Assembly: GCA_017424205.1 (NCBI GenBank) | Contig: JAFPAS010000149.1 | Location: 1 to 12,036, forward strand | Direction of reading: 5' to 3' | Length of the DNA stretch: 12,036 bases | Origin: Prevotella sp. | GTDB lineage: Bacteria; Bacteroidota; Bacteroidia; Bacteroidales; Bacteroidaceae | In this document: in pieces, positions 1 through 6,130 of the stretch | Numbering within the stretch: position 1 is the first letter of the stretch | Layout of the letters: each line of letters opens with the position of its first letter | Position numbers and translations under genes: made by a program | The notes under the pieces: generated by a model | Told to the model about the DNA's origin: nothing | Databases searched by the model: none | The model's input: only the letters and a program-made list of their open reading frames with translations

Positions 1-614
1 GAGTTGTCGTCGTCAGGATTGCTCAGTACGCCGCGCTTCTCAAACGAGAATATCAGCGTGACATCATGCTCCTGCGCGATGGCCTTTGCTGTTTCTGACG
101 CCATAGTGTCAGCATTAGTGTTAAGAATATTGCCTTCTCCGTCGTGTGTCAGCGGCGCCACGACCGGTGTGATGCCCTGTTCGAGGAGCATAGCGAGAGT
201 ATTTCCGTCAGCATAGTCCACATCACCGACGAATCCGAAGTCAATCATACGCTCCTCGCCATCTACGTTCATCTTTTTCTGCGGACGGCGATGCGAGCGC
301 AGTATGTTCATGTCAGCACCCGTCAGTCCGACAGCATTGACACCTTCAGCCTGCAGGAGAGCCACGATGTGCTTGTTGACAAGTCCGCCATAGACCATTG
401 TCACCACCTCAAGCATGGCAGCATCAGTCACACGGCGGCCGCCAATCATCTGGCTTTCGATGCCGAGCTGCGCTGCAACCTTTGTCGCACGGCGTCCCCC
501 GCCATGCACGAGAATCTTCGGACCCTCAATGTTTTTGAAGTCGTGGATGAGTTGTCTGAGCTGCGCTTCGTCCTCGACTATTGCGCCTCCTACCTTTACT
601 ACTGTTATATTCAT
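1..614 (-). CDS. argB: Acetylglutamate kinase (ArgB), C-terminus cut by window edge
   Basis: Amino-acid kinase family enzyme that phosphorylates N-acyl-glutamate, the second step of arginine synthesis in the cytoplasm. The reverse strand reads ATG at 614 and stays open to base 1, giving 204 residues of a usual ~255-260, so about 50 C-terminal residues are outside the window. Visible family marks: the N-terminal phosphate-binding KVGG (residues 7-10), HGGG at about 38-41, GGRRVTDAAMLE at about 58-69, and NTNADTMA near residue 175, matching the conserved N-x-NAD segment. The gene follows aroK by 119 bases on the same strand with no promoter I recognise in the gap, so the two are probably co-transcribed. 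Known for Bacteroidetes: arginine synthesis can use N-succinyl instead of N-acetyl intermediates, so the true substrate may be N-succinylglutamate; this fragment cannot decide it. Confidence 0.95.
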   Translation of the reverse strand, partial: MNITVVKVGGAIVEDEAQLRQLIHDFKNIEGPKILVHGGGRRATKVAAQLGIESQMIGGRRVTDAAMLEVVTMVYGGLVNKHIVALLQAEGVNAVGLTGADMNILRSHRRPQKKMNVDGEERMIDFGFVGDVDYADGNTLAMLLEQGITPVVAPLTHDGEGNILNTNADTMASETAKAIAQEHDVTLIFSFEKRGVLSNPDDDN

Positions 615-733
615 GTTGTTTTCTTCTTGTTATATTGCCTCAGCAATTCTGCTGTCTGCATCACCTTGCCGTCTGCATGGCGTGTCTTGCTATTGCTGGA
701 GCGTGTTTCTGAATTACGATATACTGCGAACGG

Positions 734-1261
734 CTACAGTCCGAGCACCTCTTTTGTTTTCTCTATGCTCTCCTGAATCTTCTCGTTATTGTCCATGAGG
801 TCGACGTTCATCATGTATTTCGCCTTTGAATAGTATGGCTCGCGTTTCTCAAGGCTCTCCATGATAAACTGACGCAGTTCTTCGTCGTTCTTTCCGACTA
901 TCAGCGGGCGCACCGTACGGCCCATTCTCAAGTGTGCGGCAAGCACCTCAGGCGATGCTTTCAGATAGAGTGTCATGCCCTGGCGGTTCATGTATTCCAT
1001 GTTGTCGTAGAAGCATGGCGTGCCGCCTCCGCACGAGATGACCACGTTTTCGAACTCTGCCACCTCATGCAGCATGTTATGTTCTATCTCGCGGAAGCCC
1101 TCCTCACCTTCCTCTTCGAAGATTTTCGCCACCGAACGGTGCATACGTGTTTCGATATACCAGTCGAGATCATAGAACATCAGTCCGAGGTCTTTGGCGA
1201 GAACACGTCCGATAGTGGTTTTTCCGGCTCCCATGTATCCTATGAGGATAATTCTTTTCAT
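734..1261 (-). CDS. aroK: Shikimate kinase (AroK)
   Basis: ATP-dependent phosphorylation of shikimate at the 3-hydroxyl, fifth step of the chorismate pathway, cytoplasmic. The 175-residue length is normal for the family. Motifs seen: Walker A GYMGAGKTT (residues 8-16), the DLD shikimate/Mg site (D31, D33), FREIE with the substrate-binding arginine R57, the CGGGTP loop (77-82), the lid arginine in GRTVRPLI (R118 region), and REPYYSKA (140-147) near the C-terminus. It begins with MKRIILIG right before the P-loop, so the start at 1261 is secure. It lies 137 bases downstream of topA, with a hairpin terminator in that gap, and 119 bases upstream of argB on the same strand. I could not find a TAnnTTTG promoter in 1262-1361, so it is either read through from topA or uses a promoter of a type I do not recognise. 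Confidence 0.97.
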   Translation of the reverse strand: MKRIILIGYMGAGKTTIGRVLAKDLGLMFYDLDWYIETRMHRSVAKIFEEEGEEGFREIEHNMLHEVAEFENVVISCGGGTPCFYDNMEYMNRQGMTLYLKASPEVLAAHLRMGRTVRPLIVGKNDEELRQFIMESLEKREPYYSKAKYMMNVDLMDNNEKIQESIEKTKEVLGL

Positions 1262-1353
1262 GTTCGTTTGCAGATAGATTCTGTTTGCGACTGCTGCCTG
1301 CTGGCCTTCTGGAGGTCAGAAATGGCGAGTCAGACAACAGCCATTGGCTACTT

Positions 1354-1395
1354 AAAAACCAGCCTTGCGCCGCACGCGAAGGTGCGGCACAAGGC
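1354..1395 (-). terminator. Intrinsic terminator after topA
   Basis: An inverted repeat pairs 1362-1375 with 1382-1395 around a 6-base loop (1376-1381). Thirteen of 14 positions are Watson-Crick. The remaining position (1368 with 1389) is C·A in plus-strand RNA but G·U in minus-strand RNA, so the stem is continuous only when read in the topA direction. On the minus strand it is followed after three bases by five T residues (1358-1354). It begins 4 bases past the topA stop codon. The T run is short, so termination may be partial and allow some read-through into aroK. Confidence 0.8.
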
Positions 1396-1398
1396 CTT

Positions 1399-3720
1399 TT
1401 ATTTTTTCGATGAGCGTTTTGAGCCCACTGGATTATTAACTATTTCGATGCACTCCTCGTATGTAAGTTCTCTCACACGTTCGTGCATAGCCTTTGGCAG
1501 ACGGTAGTTCTTGCCATCGTAAGCGATGTAAGGTCCATAGCGTCCGTTGAGCAGCTGCATCTTGCTGTCGTTCTCGAACGATTTGATGTGACGCTGTTCC
1601 TCCTGCTCTCGCTTCTCGACGATGAGGTTTACTGCCTCTTCGAGTGTTATGAGCATTGGGTCTGTGCCAGCAGGAATAGATACATACTTCTTGTTGTGCT
1701 GTATGTAAGGGCCGAAGCGTCCTGCACCGACTGATATCACATGGCCCTCAAAGTCGCCGAGATTACGTGGCAGCGAGAATAGGCTGAGCGCCTCTTCAAG
1801 TGTGATTGTCTCCATAGACTTCTCTGCCGGAAGCTGTGCGAAGCGTGGCTTCTCGTTGTCTTCAGCCAAGCCTATCTGCACCACAGGTCCGAAGCGGCCT
1901 ATCTTGACGAACACTGGCTTGCCGCTCTTTGGGTCGATTCCCACCTCACGCTCTCCCGCCTTGCGCTCTGAGCGAATATTGATAGTTTCTTCAACGACAG
2001 GCTTGAAGTCCTTGTAGAACTCTTTTATCATGTTAATCCATGGTTCCTTTCCGTCGGCAATCTCATCAAACTGAGCCTCCACCTTGGCGGTGAAGTGGTA
2101 GTCCATGATAGTAGGGAAGTACTGATTCAGGAAGTCATTGACTACTATTCCGATGTCTGTAGGCAGGAGTTTTCCCTTGTCAGAGCCAGCCATTTCCTTC
2201 TTTGTGCGTGACGAGATGACGTCGCTGCGCAGCGTGTCGATGACGTATGTGCGTTCTACGCCTTTCTTATCGCCTTTCTGCACATACTCGCGCTGCTGTA
2301 TTGTAGAGATGGTTGGTGCGTAAGTTGACGGACGTCCGATGCCCAGTTCCTCAAGCTTATGCACGAGCGATGCTTCGGTATATCTGATAGGCGACTGCGA
2401 GAAGCGTTCTGTAGAGACGATTTCGCGACGCTCAAGCGTCTGTCCTACTGTGAGCTGCGGCAGCTGGTTAGCCATGTTCTCCTGCTCGTTGTCATCATCG
2501 CGGCTCTCGGCATAGACCTTCATGAAACCGTCGAACTTGACAACCTCGCCCTGTACGATAAATTGCTCTGTGGCTCCGCTGACAGAGATGTTCACCTGTG
2601 TCTTTTCAATCAGTGCGTCTGCCATCTGCGATGCTATTGTGCGCTTGCGTATGAGGTCGTAGAGGCGGCGCTCCTGCACTGTGCCTTCAATCTTCGCCTG
2701 ATTCATATATGTCGGACGGATAGCCTCGTGAGCCTCCTGTGCACCCTTCGACTTGGTCTGGAAGTTGCGTGTGTGGAGATACTCCTCGCCGTATTCCTTC
2801 AGGATTTCCTCTTTCGATGCACCGATGCAGAGCTTTGAGAGGTTCACCGAGTCGGTACGCATATATGTTATAAGACCGTTTTCGTAGAGATGCTGCGCCA
2901 CCATCATGGTCTGCGACACTGTGAATCCGAGGCGGCGTGCCGCTTCCTGCTGCAGTGTAGAAGTTGTGAAAGGAGGAGCAGGAGTGCGGTGAAGCGGACG
3001 GTGCTGTATGTCTGCCACCTTGTATTCTGCGTTGCGACACACCTCAAGGAATGCCAGAGCGTCTTCGTGACGTGTGAATCGCTTGTCGAGTTCAGCCTTT
3101 ATCTCTACCGGATGTCCGTCTTCTTCGATAGTAAAGATGGCGTTGATGCGGTAGTATGGTTCGCTGTTGAACGCATGTATCTCACGCTCGCGCTCTACAA
3201 TGAGGCGTACGGCTACTGACTGTACTCGTCCAGCAGAGAGTGCTGGTTTAACCTTTCGCCACAGCACTGGTGAGAGTTTGAATCCCACAAGACGGTCGAG
3301 CACGCGACGTGCCTGCTGTGCATCGACGAGGTTCATGTTCAGATGGCGTGGATTCTCTATAGCCTCCAGAATTGCAGGCTTTGTAATCTCGTGGAACACG
3401 ATGCGCGATGTCTTCTTCTCATCGAGTCCGAGCACTTCGCAAAGGTGCCAAGAGATGGCTTCTCCTTCGCGGTCTTCATCGGATGCGAGCCACACCTTGC
3501 CGGCTTTCGCTGCCTGCGCCTTGAGTTCGGCAACAAGCTTTTTCTTCTCCTCTGGAATCTCGTATTCTGGTTCCAGCGAAGCCTCATCTATACTTATTTC
3601 CTTCTTTTTCAAATCGCGGATATGCCCGTAAGACGACATCACCTTGTAGTCCTTGCCGAGGAATTTCTCGATAGTTTTTGCCTTGGCAGGGCTCTCCACA
3701 ATCACTAAATTTTCATGCAT
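1399..3720 (-). CDS. topA: DNA topoisomerase I (TopA, type IA)
   Basis: Relaxes negatively supercoiled DNA through a transient 5'-phosphotyrosine link to one strand. With the start at 3720 it has 773 residues. Order of parts: TOPRIM domain beginning ENLVIVESPAKAKTIEKFLG with the catalytic glutamate (E9) and the acidic metal motif DEDREGE (81-87); the arch and gate domains; the active-site tyrosine in GLITYMRTDS (about Y286); then three C-terminal repeats around GRFGPVVQ, GRFGPYIQ and GRYGPYIA, the Toprim C-terminal repeat type. There are no paired-cysteine zinc ribbons such as E. coli TopA has. An upstream in-frame ATG at 3774 would add 18 residues, but that extension does not resemble the family and lies within the promoter -7 element, so 3720 is preferred. 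A terminator follows directly. Confidence 0.97.
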   Translation of the reverse strand: MHENLVIVESPAKAKTIEKFLGKDYKVMSSYGHIRDLKKKEISIDEASLEPEYEIPEEKKKLVAELKAQAAKAGKVWLASDEDREGEAISWHLCEVLGLDEKKTSRIVFHEITKPAILEAIENPRHLNMNLVDAQQARRVLDRLVGFKLSPVLWRKVKPALSAGRVQSVAVRLIVEREREIHAFNSEPYYRINAIFTIEEDGHPVEIKAELDKRFTRHEDALAFLEVCRNAEYKVADIQHRPLHRTPAPPFTTSTLQQEAARRLGFTVSQTMMVAQHLYENGLITYMRTDSVNLSKLCIGASKEEILKEYGEEYLHTRNFQTKSKGAQEAHEAIRPTYMNQAKIEGTVQERRLYDLIRKRTIASQMADALIEKTQVNISVSGATEQFIVQGEVVKFDGFMKVYAESRDDDNEQENMANQLPQLTVGQTLERREIVSTERFSQSPIRYTEASLVHKLEELGIGRPSTYAPTISTIQQREYVQKGDKKGVERTYVIDTLRSDVISSRTKKEMAGSDKGKLLPTDIGIVVNDFLNQYFPTIMDYHFTAKVEAQFDEIADGKEPWINMIKEFYKDFKPVVEETINIRSERKAGEREVGIDPKSGKPVFVKIGRFGPVVQIGLAEDNEKPRFAQLPAEKSMETITLEEALSLFSLPRNLGDFEGHVISVGAGRFGPYIQHNKKYVSIPAGTDPMLITLEEAVNLIVEKREQEEQRHIKSFENDSKMQLLNGRYGPYIAYDGKNYRLPKAMHERVRELTYEECIEIVNNPVGSKRSSKK

Positions 3721-3771
3721 AGCCTCTTGTGTTATATGTTTGTTTTTATGCGCTAATATCTTTTCGGGGCG

Positions 3772-3779
3772 CAAAAGTA
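3772..3779 (-). promoter_or_regulatory. topA promoter, -7 element
   Basis: The minus strand reads TACTTTTG, a perfect match to the Bacteroidota -7 consensus TAnnTTTG. Transcription would begin around 3765, giving a leader of about 45 bases to the ATG at 3720. I see no clear TTG/TTTG -33 element at the expected 19-21 base spacing; the segment there reads GGTGG. A second ACTTTTG lies 10 bases upstream (3782-3788), giving a tandem ACTTTTG pair. Confidence 0.6.
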
Positions 3780-3880
3780 CTCAAAAGTTTTATTTCCACC
3801 TTATTATATAGGTATTTGTTATATTTTTTTAAGAATTTACCACTCAAGCCTCACACAGCCTTATTCTGCCCGGCGCCTAT

Positions 3881-3896
3881 CTGTCATAAATGACAG
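3881..3896. repeat. Perfect palindrome CTGTCAT-AA-ATGACAG
   Basis: Arms of 7 bases (3881-3887 and 3890-3896) are exact reverse complements around a 2-base centre. It sits about 100 bases upstream of the topA -7 element. No T run follows on either strand, so it is not a terminator. Its size and symmetry fit a homodimeric regulator site, but I do not recognise the regulator. Confidence 0.55.
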
Positions 3897-4009
3897 GAGA
3901 AAACACACCTTGCGAGAGGCTGACAGATTACAAAATGCACGCTCTGCAACCATCACGCTGACATTTTTCTTTCGTCATCTATCTTTTTCCGACAAAGAAA
4001 ACTGCTGGC

Positions 4010-4119
4010 AGTGAAAAGAAAATTCTTTTAATGCAAGAAGCTGTTTCTTGGATGGCAGAAAACTGCTTTTAAGGGGGTAAAGCAGTGCTTTTGATGTGGC
4101 AAAAAGCTGCTTTTCGCAA
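4010..4119. repeat. Degenerate tandem array, 22-base period, dyad-symmetric units
   Basis: Five consecutive 22-base blocks begin at 4010, 4032, 4054, 4076 and 4098. The last four align to the consensus GGCAAAAAGCTGCTTTT followed by five variable bases; the first is more diverged. The word TGCTTTT recurs at exactly 4064, 4086 and 4108. Several units are themselves near-perfect dyads: 4014-4029, 4034-4050, 4079-4091 (AAAGCA-G-TGCTTT) and 4102-4114 (AAAAGC-T-GCTTTT). The period is about two helical turns, so the sites would face the same side of the DNA. Function unknown; an array of protein-binding sites or a decayed tandem duplication are both possible. Confidence 0.6.
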
Positions 4120-4239
4120 ATCTGCATGCAAAATCCTGATAGACAGACACAAAAAAAGGCAGAGCGGAGACAAAGCATCGGGCAATGCCACACCAGTGCT
4201 GTCATTAACCGCATTCTATGAAAACGGCAATGCGGATAT

Positions 4240-4260
4240 CATGCATGCGTACGTATACGC
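4240..4260. other. Alternating purine-pyrimidine tract
   Basis: Twenty-one consecutive bases alternate pyrimidine and purine without a break, including TGCATGCGTACGTATACG. Such tracts can adopt left-handed Z form under negative supercoiling. ATACGCTT occurs at 4255-4262, overlapping the tract end, and again at 4265-4272, one helical turn later. Just upstream, CCGCATT (4209-4215) and AATGCGG (4229-4235) form an exact inverted repeat. No function can be assigned. Confidence 0.4.
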
Positions 4261-4299
4261 TTGCATACGCTTATCTAAATAAATCATAAATAAATGTTT

Positions 4300-4314
4300 C
4301 ATACTGCAAGTATG
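4300..4314. promoter_or_regulatory. Palindrome CATACT-N3-AGTATG, candidate operator
   Basis: Exact 6-base arms (4300-4305, 4309-4314) flank GCA. The dyad covers the place where the -33 element of the esterase promoter should lie relative to TAAATTTG at 4329, so a protein bound here would overlap the polymerase contact. The regulator is not recognised. Confidence 0.45.
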
Positions 4315-4328
4315 TCTGATAAAATTAT

Positions 4329-4336
4329 TAAATTTG
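4329..4336 (+). promoter_or_regulatory. Candidate esterase promoter, -7 element
   Basis: TAAATTTG matches the Bacteroidota TAnnTTTG consensus exactly. The expected -33 position holds only a weak ACTG (4303-4306) inside a palindrome, which suggests a regulated promoter. The predicted transcript start is near 4343, leaving a leader of about 95 bases that contains the paired repeats at 4355-4400. The next genes dapB, lepB and wbqC lack obvious promoters of their own, so this promoter may serve all four. Confidence 0.5.
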
Positions 4337-4354
4337 CATTTTGAACGTTTCCTT

Positions 4355-4400
4355 CAGCCTGAATGGGCTGACTAAGCTTATCTGCAGTCTGCATTGGCTG
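4355..4400 (+). repeat. Imperfect direct repeat pair upstream of esterase
   Basis: Two 16-base copies, CAGCCTGAATGGGCTG (4355-4370) and CAGTCTGCATTGGCTG (4385-4400), match at 13 of 16 positions with a 30-base period. Each copy is also a small dyad with 5-base arms CAG[C/T]C and GGCTG around a 6-base centre. In RNA the C-to-T change becomes a U·G pair, so both could fold into the same small hairpin. The first copy shares AG[C/G]CTGAATG with the repeats upstream of the GH2 gene at 8571-8610. Confidence 0.5.
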
Positions 4401-4437
4401 GAAAATTTAGATACTAACCAACATAAAACTCAGATTT

Positions 4438-5271
4438 ATGTATAAGAAGATATTTTGCATGATGTGTCTCCTGATTATAATGGCAGGAGTGTCAGCAGCT
4501 GAGCGCGTCAGCTACGGCAAACGCATCAATCTGTGGGAGAAACGCCCGCCTCACAAAAGCGAAAACAAGCAGGACACAGCATGGGTAAAGGTATTCCTGC
4601 CTGAGAAAAGCAAGGCCACGGGACGCGCCATAGTGATTTGCCCTGGAGGCGGATATCAGCATCTCGCCATGGAACATGAGGGCACTGACTGGGCACCAGT
4701 ATTCAACAACATGGGAATAGCTGCCATAGTGCTACACTACCGCATGCCTCACGGCGACCATCGCATACCTATCGAAGACGCTGAACAGGCAATGCGCCTT
4801 GTGCGACATAACGCTAAGGCTTGGGGCATAAACCCTAACGATGTGGGAATCATGGGCTCTTCTGCCGGAGGACATCTCGCTTCGACCATAGCAACTCACG
4901 CCGAGAGCGACGCAAAACCTAATTTCCAGATTCTGTTCTATCCCGTCATAACCATGGACCCTGCATTCACACACATGGGGTCGCACAATAACCTGCTCGG
5001 AAAGAACGCCAAAAAGAAACAGGAGATGCTCTTCTCAAACGACGCTCAGGTAAACCGCACAACTCCAAGGGCATGGATTGCGCTGTCAGACGATGACACC
5101 GTGGTGCTGCCAGCTAACGGATTCAACTACTACTTTGAGTGCTACCGCCACGATGTAGAGGCTTCGCTTCACGTATATCCTTCTGGCGGACACGGATGGG
5201 GCATACGCCCTGCTTTCCGATTCCATACAGAGATGATGGCTGAACTGAAGGCATGGCTGCAGAGCTTCTGA
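4438..5271 (+). CDS. Exported alpha/beta-hydrolase, probable carbohydrate esterase
   Basis: A 277-residue serine hydrolase with a classical signal peptide (charged MYKK, hydrophobic 6-17, likely cut near AGVSAA-E, no lipobox cysteine), so it should act in the periplasm or outside. Alpha/beta-hydrolase features: the oxyanion strand CPGGGYQHL (68-76), the nucleophile elbow MGSSAGG (139-145, Ser142 in G-x-S-x-G), a probable acid in LSDDDTVV (Asp220) and the histidine in SGGHGWG (His252). This layout and length fit the acetyl-xylan/feruloyl esterase-like group common in Prevotella, which removes acetyl or related groups from plant polysaccharides. The substrate is inferred, not seen. It is followed by dapB after 49 bases. 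The neighbours downstream are housekeeping genes, so any link to the GH2 gene is by shared upstream repeats only. Confidence 0.85.
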   Translation: MYKKIFCMMCLLIIMAGVSAAERVSYGKRINLWEKRPPHKSENKQDTAWVKVFLPEKSKATGRAIVICPGGGYQHLAMEHEGTDWAPVFNNMGIAAIVLHYRMPHGDHRIPIEDAEQAMRLVRHNAKAWGINPNDVGIMGSSAGGHLASTIATHAESDAKPNFQILFYPVITMDPAFTHMGSHNNLLGKNAKKKQEMLFSNDAQVNRTTPRAWIALSDDDTVVLPANGFNYYFECYRHDVEASLHVYPSGGHGWGIRPAFRFHTEMMAELKAWLQSF

Positions 5272-5320
5272 GAAAAAGAAAAATATAACACACTATAACA
5301 CAAAACAACACACTACAGTT

Positions 5321-6076
5321 ATGAAAATAGCACTCATAGGCTACGGCAAGATGGGACACATGATTGAGCAGATTGCCATAAGCCGTGGACACGAAATAGT
5401 AAGCATCATCGACATCGACAACCAGCACGACTTTGAAAGCGAAGCATTTGCAAGCGCTGATGTAGCAATAGAGTTCACCGCACCGCACGTGGCTTACAGC
5501 AACTATCTCAGAGCATGGAAGGCAGGAGTGAAGATTGTGTCTGGCTCAACAGGATGGCTGAAGGAGCACGGCGACGATGTGAAGCGTGCATGTCAGGAAG
5601 AAGGTAAAACTCTCTTCTGGGCGTCAAACTTCTCTATCGGCGTAGCGATTTTCTCTGCCGTAAACAAGTATCTGGCAAAGATTATGAACGGTTTCGAGCA
5701 GTATGACGTAATGGAGACTGAAACTCACCACATTCACAAGCTCGACCATCCTTCTGGAACTGGCATCACGCTGGCAGAGCAGATCGTAGCAAATCTCGAC
5801 CGCAAGACCGACTGGCAGGTGGGAACCGTGACAAACCCTGACGGCTCTGTGACTCCAGCTGAGGGCAACGACCCGAACAAGCTGACCATCAACAGCATAC
5901 GCGAAGGTGAGGTGCCAGGCATACACACCATCACATACAACAGCGAGGCTGACCAGATCACCATCACACACGATGCACACTCTCGTCAGGGATTCGCTCT
6001 CGGAGCTGTGCTCGCAGCAGAGTTTACGGCTAAGAACAGCGGACTGCTGACCATCGACGACATGTTCAAGTTCTAA
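5321..6076 (+). CDS. dapB: 4-hydroxy-tetrahydrodipicolinate reductase (DapB)
   Basis: Cytoplasmic NAD(P)H-dependent reductase of the diaminopimelate/lysine pathway, which also supplies peptidoglycan precursors. The 251 residues are normal for Bacteroidota. Motifs seen: the dinucleotide-binding loop GYGKMG (7-12) at the end of the first beta strand, EFTAP (51-55), GSTGW (75-79), SNFSIGV (102-108), the catalytic and substrate-binding segment ETHHIHKLDHPSGTG (134-148) with the catalytic pair His136/Lys140 by alignment to E. coli His159/Lys163, and SIREGEVPGIHTI (192-204). The N-terminal MKIALIGYG fixes the start. The leader is A-rich with no Shine-Dalgarno and no TAnnTTTG, so it is probably transcribed with the upstream esterase or from an unrecognised promoter. 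lepB follows after 54 bases. Confidence 0.97.
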   Translation: MKIALIGYGKMGHMIEQIAISRGHEIVSIIDIDNQHDFESEAFASADVAIEFTAPHVAYSNYLRAWKAGVKIVSGSTGWLKEHGDDVKRACQEEGKTLFWASNFSIGVAIFSAVNKYLAKIMNGFEQYDVMETETHHIHKLDHPSGTGITLAEQIVANLDRKTDWQVGTVTNPDGSVTPAEGNDPNKLTINSIREGEVPGIHTITYNSEADQITITHDAHSRQGFALGAVLAAEFTAKNSGLLTIDDMFKF

Positions 6077-6130
6077 CAAAAGACCATATCCGGACCGCAA
6101 AAGACAACGGACGGCATAAAAAAACAAGAA

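Larger units (their letters stand above)
3775..4437. other. Divergent intergenic region, 663 bases, no gene
   Basis: This lies between the divergently transcribed topA and esterase genes. The longest reading frames in it (for example 3975-4214 minus, 79 codons) have lysine/serine/phenylalanine-rich products from low-complexity A/T runs and no recognisable family, so I call no gene. It is rich in structure: a perfect dyad at 3881-3896, a 22-base-period array at 4010-4119, an inverted repeat of CCGCATT at 4209-4215 with 4229-4235, an alternating purine-pyrimidine tract at 4240-4260, a dyad at 4300-4314, a -7 element at 4329-4336 and paired repeats at 4355-4400. It could include a small RNA gene, but I see no terminator that would define one. 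Confidence 0.75.

Noticed and set aside
633..678. Small hairpins (ATTGC-CTCA-GCAAT, CAGCA-ATTC-TGCTG) and a repeated GTCTGCAT in the aroK-argB gap
   Set aside because: Stems are only 5 bases, are mutually exclusive and have no T run; the 8-base repeat is within chance for this composition.
144..776. 210-codon plus-strand frame over argB and the argB-aroK gap
   Set aside because: It is antisense to a clearly conserved argB frame, and its Cys/His/Tyr/Ser-rich product has no family features; it is a codon-bias shadow.
932..1507. 191-codon plus-strand frame over aroK and the end of topA
   Set aside because: It is antisense to two conserved genes and crosses the terminator hairpin; the composition is typical of shadow frames.
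4010..4119. CRISPR array as explanation of the periodic repeats
   Set aside because: The period is 22 bases with diverged units and no unique spacers, and there are no cas genes.
3975..4214. 79-codon minus-strand frame in the intergenic region
   Set aside because: Much of its product is coded by the A/T-rich 22-base array; it has no family resemblance and no promoter or ribosome site.
5272..5320. Separate promoter for dapB
   Set aside because: The 49-base gap is A/C-rich with no TAnnTTTG or TTG elements; co-transcription is simpler.
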